Positions 41,780 through 51,190 of a stretch of DNA of 64,000 nucleotides are shown piece by piece (position 1 is the stretch's first letter; every line of letters begins with the position of its first letter). Under the pieces are notes generated by a model. The model saw only the letters and a program-made list of their open reading frames with translations, ran no database searches and was not told the origin of the DNA. This DNA is from Brachionus manjavacas (lineage: Eukaryota > Rotifera > Eurotatoria > Ploima > Brachionidae), in assembly GCA_019054805.1 (NCBI GenBank), contig JAHQIY010000002.1, positions 7,936,001 to 8,000,000 on the forward strand, given 5' to 3'. Both the position numbers and the translations under genes were made by a program.

Positions 41780-43298
41780 ATTCTTTTTTGAGTTTTGTTT
41801 TTTAATCAAAGTTAAAGCTATATTATACCAAAATTTTTTTAATAAAAATAACTATAATTCATTTCGAAATTATTTCTTTATTTTAACTGCTTTAAATTAA
41901 AAAATATAAATAATGAATCAAAATATTTTTCGGTAAAAATTCCTGGAAAGGTCTCTTTGATTAGCGCCCCGAGGTTTTATTAGGAGTGACATCAATTGAA
42001 CTTTCGGCGTTTATTCCTTTTGCATCCTAAAATCAAATTAAAAAATCACTATGAAAAATTAGAAAAATTGCTTCTTAAATGTTTACTAATATCTATCTTG
42101 ATCATGGCATTTTTAAAACATACCTAAGCCACCTAAGTCGTCTTCTATTCTATTAAAGATAGCTCGGTTCTTTTCTCCTGTACAGCTATTCATTTCTAAT
42201 TAGCTCCAAATAGAAGATATGCGAAATTTTTCTAACTTCTATTTTTCGAATGTCATTCTCGGTCATTCTCCAATTTGAATCCAATTAGTAGCACAGATTT
42301 TACAAGTCCATAATAAAGGTGCAATTGGGACTGTTTTGATCTAGAAAGACAAATTTTAGGAGTTTATTTTAGTAAAATTAATTAAGCAAAGTTAACTTAG
42401 AATAAAGATAAAGAGAAACTTAGTACAGTAAATTAATGGTTGTCAATAATTAATTTGGTCAATTTAATAAATTAAATATTTAAATAATGGATATTTATGC
42501 ACTTCCAAGAGAGGATTTGCTCAATTATGTGTACAAGGTGGTTATTTCTTTCGCATTAATAGCACTGTGTATCCAAATACAAAACTCTAGGCAACACTCC
42601 TGGCTTGGCATTCTGAATTTTGGAAGAAAGAACAAAAACAAAAATTTAAAAATGAAACAAATTTTTTACTAGGATTCTAAAAATAGTTCTGCAAAATGTA
42701 TCAACTGTACTACCCAAATTTAGTCTCTGCAAAAACTCTGTAAGTCTGCAAGGTACTAAATGTAGTAGAAAATCATAATAATTAAATATAAAATATTATA
42801 TTGTAAAGATTTCTAAGCTTTTGAATCGTTTTTTTTTAAATAATTTTATCCAATTTTTCTTCTTGTTTTTTTATGATTTTTATTTTCATATAATTTTTCT
42901 TATTTTAGTTTTATGTTTTTGGATTGATGGCAAATAAAAAATAAAAAAAAAACGTTTTCTTTATCCTGCCTATTATATGCCTAAAAACAATTATTTTATT
43001 GACAAAAAAATTTCTTAACTTTTACAACAAACTGTATAAATTTTATATGTTCAAAATTGGCAAATTGAAGTTCATTATCGAATGTAAATTTTAAATCAAA
43101 ATTTTTATTTTTAGATTTAAAATAGAGGTATTTTTTTAATCAATTTTTTAAATAATAAATGGCTTAACTTTAAACTAAACAAGAATTGCTTAATCTTTAA
43201 TCAGGAAGAAAATTATAAGATTTTTTATGTGAAGTAAAACCGTGAAACTGTGAAGTAATAGTCAGATTTGATTTTAGAAAATTTAAATAGTTAACTAG
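41780..43298. other. Spacer after PEX7 with uncertain coding relics
   Basis: Polyadenylation signal AATAAA at 41841. The minus strand at about 42120-42300 contains ENDIRKIEVRKISHIF and a frame-shifted continuation, possibly a LINE C-terminus relic, low confidence. The plus frame 42487-42672 (MDIYALPREDLLNYVYKVVI...) has one hydrophobic stretch and no recognised family. The rest is AT-rich. Confidence 0.35.
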
Positions 43299-43570
43299 TA
43301 GTAGTAGTAGTAGTACTAGTTCTGCGGTATAGTGATTAATACCAGCGCAAAATTTGCGCTTATCCATTTAAGTTATTGCAGTCTTTATGAATTCAGTTTG
43401 AGTATTTCTTTATCAATTTGAGCCTTGAAACTGCTAATTCTCGTTGCTGATATTTTTTCTTATGGCAGTTTATTCCATGATCAAACAACTCTGTTTGTAA
43501 AAAATTGATAAAGATTTTGTCCCTTTTAGTTGATCTCTCTTGCAAGTTTATGTTCATTTTACCTTCTTAG
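43299..43570 (-). mobile_element. LINE 3' terminal fragment with TAC tail
   Basis: On the minus strand FFTNRVV, a stop, SWNKLP, a stop, then EKISATRISSFKAQIDKEIL matches the extreme C-terminus of CR1/jockey-like ORF2 (F-x-N-R-x-x-x-x-WN-x-LP). It is followed by a CTACTACTACTAC tail at 43299-43318. Several stops; dead. Confidence 0.72.
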
Positions 43571-43904
43571 ATTTATGCATAAGCTATTTGCTAAACTATA
43601 AAAAAAATTTTTAAGAAAATGACTACGTTCAGATATTTTATCTTATCGTAGAAATATCTTAAAACCGATAATTACTTGTTAGTAGGAAAAAATTAATTTC
43701 AAGATAAATTATCTTCGATAGAATCAATTTTTTTAAATATTGTGTTTTAGTTTAATTTCATTGACTTTAAATACATTAATAAGCTTCCATTTATCTGGTT
43801 ATTTCAAAATAATGAATCACTCAAATGAACCTGGACCAGTCCCTAATCACGGTTCATACCCCTCTGGCCCTCACAAGGGCCCAAAAACAAAAGAAAACGT
43901 GTAT

Positions 43905-45690
43905 TCAATAGTATTATTATTATTTTTATTTATTATTATTATTTATTATTATTTTTTAAAAAAAATACATACACCTCATAGGCATTTAGTAAAAAAAGGT
44001 TCATTTATATATAAAAAAAAGTATTTATATAAAAATTTAAGTCACTTTTAATAAAGCATTTAGCTCATTGTACAAATAAAAATAATTAGTTTTATTCAAT
44101 ATAAATTTTTGTATTAGATAAAAATAGTATTTTACAGAATCAACTAAGCCCATGTTATTACATCTAAATAGGGAATTAACTAGTTCTACCATCGTATTTG
44201 GATCATAATCAAGACAGTTTATATACAGCTTTTCTTTAACACTTTTGATTTGTTTACAAAAGGACGTGTTGTCCCTGTCATAAACTTCATTTCCTTTTTT
44301 AATTTCATTAAAAACTTTCCAGAATAAGCTATTATTTATAATTTGTTTTAAGAAAAAAATTTTATGTTTGTAGTAAATCTGTTTGATTGACTCTAGTTTG
44401 AGGGCTTCAAATAGAGGTCTTGTACGACTATACTTACTAAAACCAATATTTCGTTTGATTAAAATATTTTGTCTTGTGTCATATTCGGATAATTTCTTTT
44501 CAGTTAAAAAAACATTATCAAGTAGATACCTAAAAATTGATTGTGCATATTGTTTATACAAAAATGATACAGTCATAGGGTTCATTAGTCTAGGTCTACA
44601 TCCAAGCGAATATAGAGAATACATGCTCTTTTCCACCTTTTTCATTTTTTCATCCGCATAATCATTGCAAAAAAGTTGATTACCAATTGGTAAACCAAGA
44701 TAAATGATTCCATTTTGTGTTGGTATACTATTTACACCCATTACAAAAGAATAATTATCTAAGCACTTTGTTTTCGAGAATGTTAAAGCAGCCGATTTAG
44801 ACGCATTGAATTCCATTTTCCAGTTTTTCGAGTAAGAATTACATACATTAAGCAGTTGATTGACATGATTTGCAATTGGAGATAAAATTATTATATCATC
44901 ACAATATGCAATGACTGATAAGTTAAAATTTCCAATTTTAGCTCCAAGATTTAAATCGGTACATTGCTTTAAAAGATCATTGATAAAAAAATTAAACAAA
45001 CAGGGTGATAAAATTCCACCATGTTTAACTCCTTCTGTAATTTGAAAAGGTTGACTGGTTTTATTATCAAAGTTTACAGCTATTTTTGAAATGTCATAAT
45101 ATTTGTATAAAATTCTCCAGATATCATTGTCAATAATGTTTCTTAGTTTGTAAAACAATCCGTCACGCCAAAGCTTGTCAAAAGCTTTACTTGCATCAAG
45201 ACTGACTAGATGTACTTTTGAACCACCTTGTTTGTTGTGATTGATTACTTCGTTTACTAAGAAACAAGCATTTTTACATGAATTGTTACGTTTATAACCG
45301 AATTGATTAGAATGTATATCTTTAATAAAAGTCATTTTGCTAATTAATAGAGATTCGAAGATGGTTGAAAAGGCAGACGATACAGAGATCGGTCTAAAAT
45401 CAGTAGGTGTTTCTAGTTTGCCTTTTTTTGGAATAGGTGTGACTAAAGCGACATTAAAATTTTCAGGTAGATAGCCTATATTTATGCATTGATTGAAAAA
45501 CCATGACAAAAGAACTAATAAGTTGTTACACATACCGAAAATATAAAATTCATTACAAATTTTATCAATACCTGATGTTTTATCACGACCTAGTTTAGAA
45601 ATAGTTGTTTTTAGATCAATAAAAAAATCAAAGTCCAAAAAGAATAACAAACTTATGAATAACACAATATTAGATACAATCAATTCAATC
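43905..45690 (-). mobile_element. LINE with long intact reverse-transcriptase frame
   Basis: 5'-truncated non-LTR retrotransposon. The frame 44037-45683 is followed by an AT-rich 3' UTR of about 80 nt and an AAT/AATAAATAAT tail at about 43911-43955 (minus strand). The endonuclease and ORF1 are absent. GTATTCAAT near 43900 and ATTCAATC near 45690 might be target-duplication remnants, but the match is short. Confidence 0.82.
44037..45683 (-). CDS. LINE ORF2 reverse transcriptase domain and C-terminus
   Basis: 548 codons without a stop. Order: fingers with LGRDKTSGIDKICNEF and PIPKKGKLETPTDFRPISVS; motif A as LVSLDASKAFDKLWR; EGVKHGGILSPCLFNFFIND; motif C as VIAYCDDIIIL (YCDD instead of the commoner YADD, catalytic aspartates retained); then a thumb YLGLPIGNQLFCNDY and a roughly 250-residue C-terminus. 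The first residues (MIVSNIVLFISLLFFLDF) are probably flanking sequence, the true start being upstream in a complete element. By family it makes cDNA by target-primed reverse transcription. Without ORF1 and endonuclease it cannot move alone, but the uninterrupted frame shows recent insertion. The same family is seen at 29370. Confidence 0.85.
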   Translation of the reverse strand: MIVSNIVLFISLLFFLDFDFFIDLKTTISKLGRDKTSGIDKICNEFYIFGMCNNLLVLLSWFFNQCINIGYLPENFNVALVTPIPKKGKLETPTDFRPISVSSAFSTIFESLLISKMTFIKDIHSNQFGYKRNNSCKNACFLVNEVINHNKQGGSKVHLVSLDASKAFDKLWRDGLFYKLRNIIDNDIWRILYKYYDISKIAVNFDNKTSQPFQITEGVKHGGILSPCLFNFFINDLLKQCTDLNLGAKIGNFNLSVIAYCDDIIILSPIANHVNQLLNVCNSYSKNWKMEFNASKSAALTFSKTKCLDNYSFVMGVNSIPTQNGIIYLGLPIGNQLFCNDYADEKMKKVEKSMYSLYSLGCRPRLMNPMTVSFLYKQYAQSIFRYLLDNVFLTEKKLSEYDTRQNILIKRNIGFSKYSRTRPLFEALKLESIKQIYYKHKIFFLKQIINNSLFWKVFNEIKKGNEVYDRDNTSFCKQIKSVKEKLYINCLDYDPNTMVELVNSLFRCNNMGLVDSVKYYFYLIQKFILNKTNYFYLYNELNALLKVT

Positions 45691-45730
45691 TGTCCCTATC
45701 GTTCTAACTCGATTTGGCTAGTTATATTTA

Positions 45731-46360
45731 ATGAAAACTTTGATGCCAATAAATTATTCAACCAAAATCAAACCAACCTCAGTCAAAATTTTTGATCCAT
45801 ATCTCGTAACCGGCACTTGTCTTTTCAAAGTTTTTCATTTACCACCAAACGTTGATGTCCAATGTATTCAATTTCATTTCCTGAGAGGTGGCTTAAAACC
45901 TGAAGACATTAAACGAATAACTCGTGTTAAATGCAAAGAACAAGAAATGAGTCATATAGATTCAGGTGTTATACACGTTATTGTCATAGAGTCTGTTATT
46001 TCAAACGAAGTGAAGCATTAACTAATAGGAATTAAAGCAATCGATGAAGAAGAGGCGTTTGTCTTTAAAGTGGGCGATCCGATCCTCTGCAAGTATTTAA
46101 ACCAGTTTGTCCTGGTCAGAGCTGATTTTAAGACTTATAGAGAGCGCTCGACCCTCACTTGCTCCATCTATCACAAAAAAGGCCACTCCGAAGAACACAC
46201 TACAGCTAATATGATTCGCGACGGCGAATTCGATAAAATGGACAATGAAGATGATCAAGACCGAGAAGGAGCAGAAGTAGCCGAGTTAAGAAGCGCAATA
46301 ATTGAAAAATCCTTTGCTGAATTCGGTGAAAATATTGTTTTAGATAACACGAGAAACTAA
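45731..46360 (+). pseudogene. LINE ORF1 (gag-like), broken
   Basis: The frame 45731-46021 includes FKVFHLPPNVDVQCIQFHFL and GGLKPEDIKRITRV, an RRM/PRE-like ORF1 region. After the stop at 46019-46021 the sense resumes with IGIKAIDEEEAFVFKVGDP, then two adjacent zinc-knuckle-like stretches, CKYLNQFVLVRADF and CSIYHKKGHSEEHT, each with cysteines replaced (Leu, Phe, Tyr, Thr) where CCHC would be expected. It ends at 46360 after an acidic tail. By family, ORF1 binds the element's RNA. Confidence 0.65.
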
Positions 46361-46586
46361 CATAACCTAAAAGCACCAGACAACTCATTGAACGATGATA
46401 CAAATCCAAAAAATGGATGCTTTGGTACCGGTAATGGCTTTGCGAAATTATAATATAGCGTTAATTTCAAATCAAGCAGTAACTTGGGTATTTAAGACAA
46501 AATTAATCAAACCGAGCTTAAAAATATATATATGTATATATTTCTTCTTTTCTTTTTTCAACTTAATCCCATATTTTCACATACAA

Positions 46587-47300
46587 AAAATGCAAAATCT
46601 ACTTGCCTGCACCTCTCCTACTTTTTCTAGCTGCGATTTTCACAATAGTTCGTCTGGTAATCTAGTTATTACACAATGGAACTGTAACAATATTTTAAGC
46701 AAGCTTCCTCTTTTCGAAGCGTTTTTGCAGACTAAATCTCTTGACATAGTACTTCTAAATGAGACAAAAGTTAGTGGACCAGAAAGCAACTTCTATTTAA
46801 GATTCCATAAATATAGCACAATCAGTAAGCTTCGCTCTTCTCATGGTGGTGGAGTGGCTATTCTTAAAAAAGAGGGTCTAGATTTTTTTCAAGACCTGTC
46901 TTATGAAAACTTTAACTAAGAACTTATTTGCATAAACCTTAAAGTAGACAAAAATATTATTTCCATTTTTACCCTTTATAATCCACCGTATAGAACAAAA
47001 AATAAAAAATTATCTTTGCATTGACCTCTTCATAGAAATTTCAAGGAAATAGTCAATACTTCGGATCCTAGGAGGTGACTTAAATGCGAAAGCAAAATCA
47101 TTTGGTTGTACAGTTGACCAAAATAACACCAACGGAGTAATACTCGAACAAATATTGAATGAACTAAACTTTTGTATCCTAAACAATAACTCTCCTAATT
47201 TTTTTCGAGCTAACTCAAAGTACTATAAACTTTTACACATATTTCTTTCTTACTCAAATCTATTTGAAAACGGCACTATATCAAATAATAGCAGACTAAA
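46587..47300 (+). pseudogene. LINE endonuclease (EEP) domain, broken
   Basis: The plus frame to 46919 reads ITQWNCNNILSKLPLFEAFL, DIVLLNETKVSG and SKLRSSHGGGVAILKKEGLD, the N-terminal half of an APE-like endonuclease. Further on, in other frames, are IFTLYNPPYRTK and GGDLNAKAKSFGC (the GDxNA catalytic motif), then NGVILEQILNELNFCILNNN. The C-terminal part with SDH is missing where the MULE fragment begins. Confidence 0.8.
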
Positions 47301-47370
47301 TAAAAGTTTTCAAATAGAAGTTTTTACAATAATAGTATTTATAAATAATGGCTTTTCTAAATAATAGTGT

Positions 47371-47725
47371 AACTAAAAAAACTCAAAGAGTACAAGAAGT
47401 ATTTCAACATTTCCACCTAAGTTATGGAATGTTTACGCTAGAGTCGAATCAGATTTGCCAAGAACCAATAATGCCCTTGAATCTTGGCATAAAAACTTTG
47501 AAAACTCTTGTAAGAAACATCCTACTGTAAACAAGTTAGTTCATCAATTTAGACTAGAGCAAAATTTTACAGATGTAATTATCGATCAAATAGAGTCAGG
47601 TGATACATATCCAAAACAAAGAAAGCAATTAGAAAAAAATTATCACTTTCCCATTTTTATCTGCTTGTCTTCCAATCATCAGATAGTCCTTACAGGAAAT
47701 ACAAAAAAATTTAATTTTTAACTCG
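47371..47725 (+). pseudogene. MULE-type transposase C-terminal fragment
   Basis: Plus strand reads KLWNVYARVESDLPRTNNAL, ESWHKNFENSCKKHPTVNKL and VHQFRLEQNFTDVIIDQIES. WN...RTNN-x-ES-WH...HP is a motif, from memory, of FLYWCH/MULE-type transposon proteins in invertebrates. It separates the LINE endonuclease from its reverse transcriptase and so is either an insertion or a recombination product. FLYWCH and AT-hook pieces elsewhere (50204, 54632) could come from the same kind of gene. Confidence 0.65.
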
Positions 47726-47769
47726 CCAAGTGGAACCAATTCTCAGAATATCTAAAAAATGGTTTTAAA

Positions 47770-49100
47770 AAATAAAAGATATTTCGGCAGCTGGCCCTGA
47801 TATGATTCACAACCTTTCTCTAAAACAAAGCCCTAACAGAGCCCTATTCGATATTGTAAACATTTTTAATTTAAGCCTCAAAAAAGGGATAGTCCCAAAA
47901 GCGTGGAAAATTGCTCAAAAAAAATCCCAAAATCCCAAAAAACTCAGGTCTTGAAAGTAACCCTTATAACTACCGCCCCATTAGCATTACTAGCTGTCTA
48001 TTTATCGGCCTAATATTTAAACTCATTAGAATGAAGGTACCAGATTACTGATATCCCAAAAAAGAACAAAACTAATTCAAATTATTCACTCCTGTTTGCA
48101 GATGACTTGGTCACATTTTTTATTTTTAGAAAAAAGGGTAATATTGAGTCTCAAATAAATAATTATCCAAGCGAAATAGAACCCTGGCTCTGTAATATAA
48201 TGTAAGATGAAAATTTCTACAGATTAATCCTCTTACATTATTTTTTCCAAAAGTAATCATATCCTCAAACTAAAACTTTCCTTCTTTGATAAAACTCGAC
48301 CGCATTCCAAATCCGCTAAGTTTTTATGAATCACATTTGATGAACGACTAAACTTTAATATTCAAGTTGAAGAATAAATCTAGATTAAATGTTATTAAAA
48401 CGCTGTGTAATAAAAAATGGGATCTAAACAAAACTGCGGTAAGTTCAATGTGCAAATCTCTTTTCGGATCCATTATGGATTATCCTTGCTTAAATATCTT
48501 TGATGACAACAATCTAAAAAAACTGCAAGTCATTCAAAACTCAGCAACCCGAAGCATCCTTAAACTCAGGTATGATACCAGTTCAGTTCAGTTCAGAAAC
48601 CCTTTTTCATCATGCGCTCCAAGAACTGAAATTGGATTGGGCTTGATAATCGGTTGTTTAGTCCAGGCGAGAAATATGTCAGGAGAGGCCTACAAAAACA
48701 GATAGCTCGTGTGTGTCGTCTTAGTGAATTCAGACACAATTTTGAATCTAGATATATTAATTATCCAACGCCCTTGTGTAGCTTTTATCTTACTATTGAC
48801 TCTTTCCACTTATTCAGAAAACTTGATCCGTTACCCCTTACAAGACTTATTTTGGCTAAATTTAATTTTTTCCATCATTGGATGCATCAAAAAAAACATA
48901 TACTATGCAATTGCTACCTAACTCCAGAGAGAAAGTTTTCCAGCTCAAATTAGAAATGATTTTGCGGCTGCAGTAAGTGCCAGACATGTATTTTTGTGGT
49001 GAAATCTAAGTCAACCGCTAATTTTAAAATAGCTTTAGATAAGTTCAATGGAATCTACAGCTCTACAGCTCTACACGTCAAATTGGCGGTGATGGGCTCA
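47770..49100 (+). pseudogene. LINE reverse transcriptase and C-terminus, broken
   Basis: Plus strand: ISAAGPDMIHNLSLKQSPNR, LFDIVNIFNLSLKKGIVPKA, WKIAQKK, then NSNYSLLFADDLVTFFIF with the catalytic FADD. Much between them is deleted. From 48367: LNVIKTLCNKKWDLNKTAVS, SLFGSIMDYPCLNIFDDNNL and KKLQVIQNSATRSILKLRYD, similar to the family at 1447 and 63650, followed by NFKIALDKFNGIY near the end. At least five frame changes or stops. Confidence 0.75.
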
Positions 49101-49280
49101 GACAATCTACATGTTAGGTGTCGCAGCAAGAATTACTACTACTACTACTACTACTTATTTTTTCTTTTTTTAAATTTATTTCAGCTTATTCAACTTTATT
49201 TTATTTTATTCATTTTTTTTAATCTGAAAGAACATTAGTTCGATACAGAAAACAAATAAATAGAAAATGTCACAAATTAA

Positions 49281-49645
49281 AATTTGCAGAGAAATTCTCA
49301 AGCTTTGAAGAGTTCGATTCTGAATTCCAAAAGCATTGCCAAGACAACTTTTGAAATTTTACCAAGACACCGAGTAGATTTTAAAAGCTTCAACCAGACA
49401 AGTATGAATAAGTGGAACTAAGTGCATATCCAGGAAGTTCAAATAAGAGAGCCAGACGAAATGTTCCAATAGACGATCAAATAGAGAGCACAAACCGTAA
49501 TTCAACAGCTACCTGCAAGCAATGTACTACTGGCGTTACAAATGATTTTTTGGTTTGTTCTGTTTGTAAATCTAGTTACCATAGAAATTGTATCAAAGGT
49601 TATATTCCGCTTAAAAAATCTTGTACTTTCAAATCTTGTAAATAA
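49281..49645 (+). pseudogene. Cys-rich zinc-finger fragment, possibly MULE-related
   Basis: Begins FAEKFSSFEEFDSEFQKHCQ (a pattern I associate with the N-terminus of MULE/FLYWCH transposon proteins), passes stops, then a frame from 49412 with STATCKQCTTGVTNDFLVCS, VCKSSYHRNCIKGYIPLKKS and C-TFKSC. The C-x2-C...C-x2-C...H-x2-C spacing is PHD/RING-like. No start codon is defensible because a stop directly precedes 49412. Function not assigned. Confidence 0.4.
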
Positions 49646-50203
49646 TGCTTCTATCGTTTTTGAGTCTTTTTTCTATTTTTCAATAAAATATTCGGCTCAA
49701 TCAATAAATTAGCATGATCAGTTAAGCACGATCAAAAAAGCAAAAAAATTAATTAATTTATCTAAATAGCAATTAAGAGGAAAAAATTAGCAAAAATAAA
49801 TAGCAAAATTTATTTTTATTTTTTTTCTTTTTCATTCTTTATTTCTTTCTTATTCGAACTGTAAATACCTGGCCAATTTTTGTATTCAATTTTATTCTCT
49901 TTTTTGTAACTAAATTTTAAATTTTAACAAATGAACTCGAACATTTTTTATCATTTTTTCGATAGCAATAAGGTTTAAACGAAGGCGGAAGCCATTCGGA
50001 CAAACCCAGAGGTAACCCAAAATTATATTTTTAATAATAAATAATAAATAGCAAAAAAATTGTCATGATCAATTAAGCAAGATTAAGTGCTTGAAATTTG
50101 ATCAGAAATTTTACTTTGCTAAAAAAATTATTATTTTCCAACTTTTTTTTTAGTTTTTTATTTATTTATATTTGTACAATTAAAATTCATTTATCTATTA
50201 ACG
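49646..50203. other. AT-rich spacer
   Basis: No gene recognised. The ATTAAGCAxGATxAA phrase recurs at about 49720 and 50075. Confidence 0.3.
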
Positions 50204-50431
50204 ATGGCTGAAAACTCTTTAGATGATCTAATTAATGATTTACAAAGTATACACATAAATACAGGAAAAATAACAATCTCTCAAAAAAATTTTCCAATGT
50301 TATCTTATGGAGGTTTCTTGTTTCGAATTTCATCTAAGTCAGAAATCTGGCGATGTATTGAGACAAAATTTTTTTTCAAGGTAGAGATTTTTTTTATTTC
50401 AACTTTTTTTTTCAAGGTAAAAACCTGCTAA
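50204..50431 (+). CDS. FLYWCH zinc-finger exon or fragment
   Basis: MAENSLDDLINDLQSIHINT then ITISQKNFPMLSYGGFLFRI and SSKSEIWRCIETK match the first half of a FLYWCH domain (x-G-x-P-x-L-x-x-x-GY/F...WRC). The second half (C...H) is absent; the frame runs into AT-rich sequence after residue 60, where an intron (AAG^GTAGAG at about 50380) or truncation may lie. FLYWCH fingers are common at the N-terminus of MULE-type transposon genes, so this may not be a host gene. Confidence 0.45.
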   Translation: MAENSLDDLINDLQSIHINTGKITISQKNFPMLSYGGFLFRISSKSEIWRCIETKFFFKVEIFFISTFFFKVKTC

Positions 50432-51190
50432 TTTAGTTGGTGCTATTTTTTTGCTATTTTAATAAAGTTTATTGCTATTTATTATTATTATTTATTCATA
50501 AAATTACGCCAGATTCGGCGATGTATAAAATAAAATATATTGAATACAAAGGAAGGTAGTTATGTACTGTATCATACAGTACATATGTATGATAAATTTA
50601 CAATTATGTTTAAGAAATTAAAATATTAAAATAGATTTCCATTTTTCACATAAATACCACAAAAGATTTAATTTTAAATTAAATATTCAAAGATTGAGAT
50701 TAACAAAAAAAAATAATTTATTTTTTTGAGATAAGGTTGAGCAATCAAACACAATCACATCACAATTAAACAGTCATTGCTATTTTAATTAGTGCTATCA
50801 CTTTTTTTTGCTCAATTAACCTGGCTTTTTTAAATATTGCTATTTTAAGTGACTCCCAAAATATTCAAATCTAATTATCTTCTTAGAGCCTTCTCTTTAT
50901 TTTTCAGATAATTTATCTTATCGAGAATTTTTTTTTTTACAGATAGTTAGCTAGGTAAATATATATTTCATCTTTATGTAGCATCTTCCATTTTTTTGAC
51001 ATTGTTCTTAATAAATTTTTACCAAAAAAAATTATTTTGAAATACAAAAGACAATTTAGGTGACTCTGTTATTTGATGTATGCACATACAATAACATAAA
51101 ATTATTCTTTGTATAGAATATTCCCAAATACTTTTAACAATCATCATATTATTTCTAAATTATAAATTTGATTATGGAATCAAACACCAA
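50432..51190. other. AT-rich spacer upstream of SON
   Basis: No coding sense. A 17-bp palindromic TACTGTATCATACAGTA lies near 50566-50582. It should contain the SON promoter; no motif is defended. Confidence 0.35.

Larger units (their letters stand above)
45725..49270 (+). mobile_element. Near full-length degenerate LINE, with a MULE fragment inside
   Basis: In order on the plus strand: ORF1 with degraded zinc knuckles (45731-46360); an endonuclease domain (about 46590-47230); a foreign MULE piece (47371-47725); the reverse transcriptase (about 47770-48130, with FADD); the C-terminus (48367-49100); a TACTACTAC tract at 49134-49156; and a 3' end CGATACAGAAAACAAATAAA near 49250-49268, which matches the 3' end of the LINE at 1447. 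Multiple stops and frame changes. Confidence 0.78.

Noticed and set aside
43740-44051. 103-codon plus frame with EPGPVPNHGSYPSGPHKGP
   Set aside because: The Pro-rich part is short, and the rest runs into the LINE poly-AAT tail and 3' UTR on the opposite strand; no family recognised.
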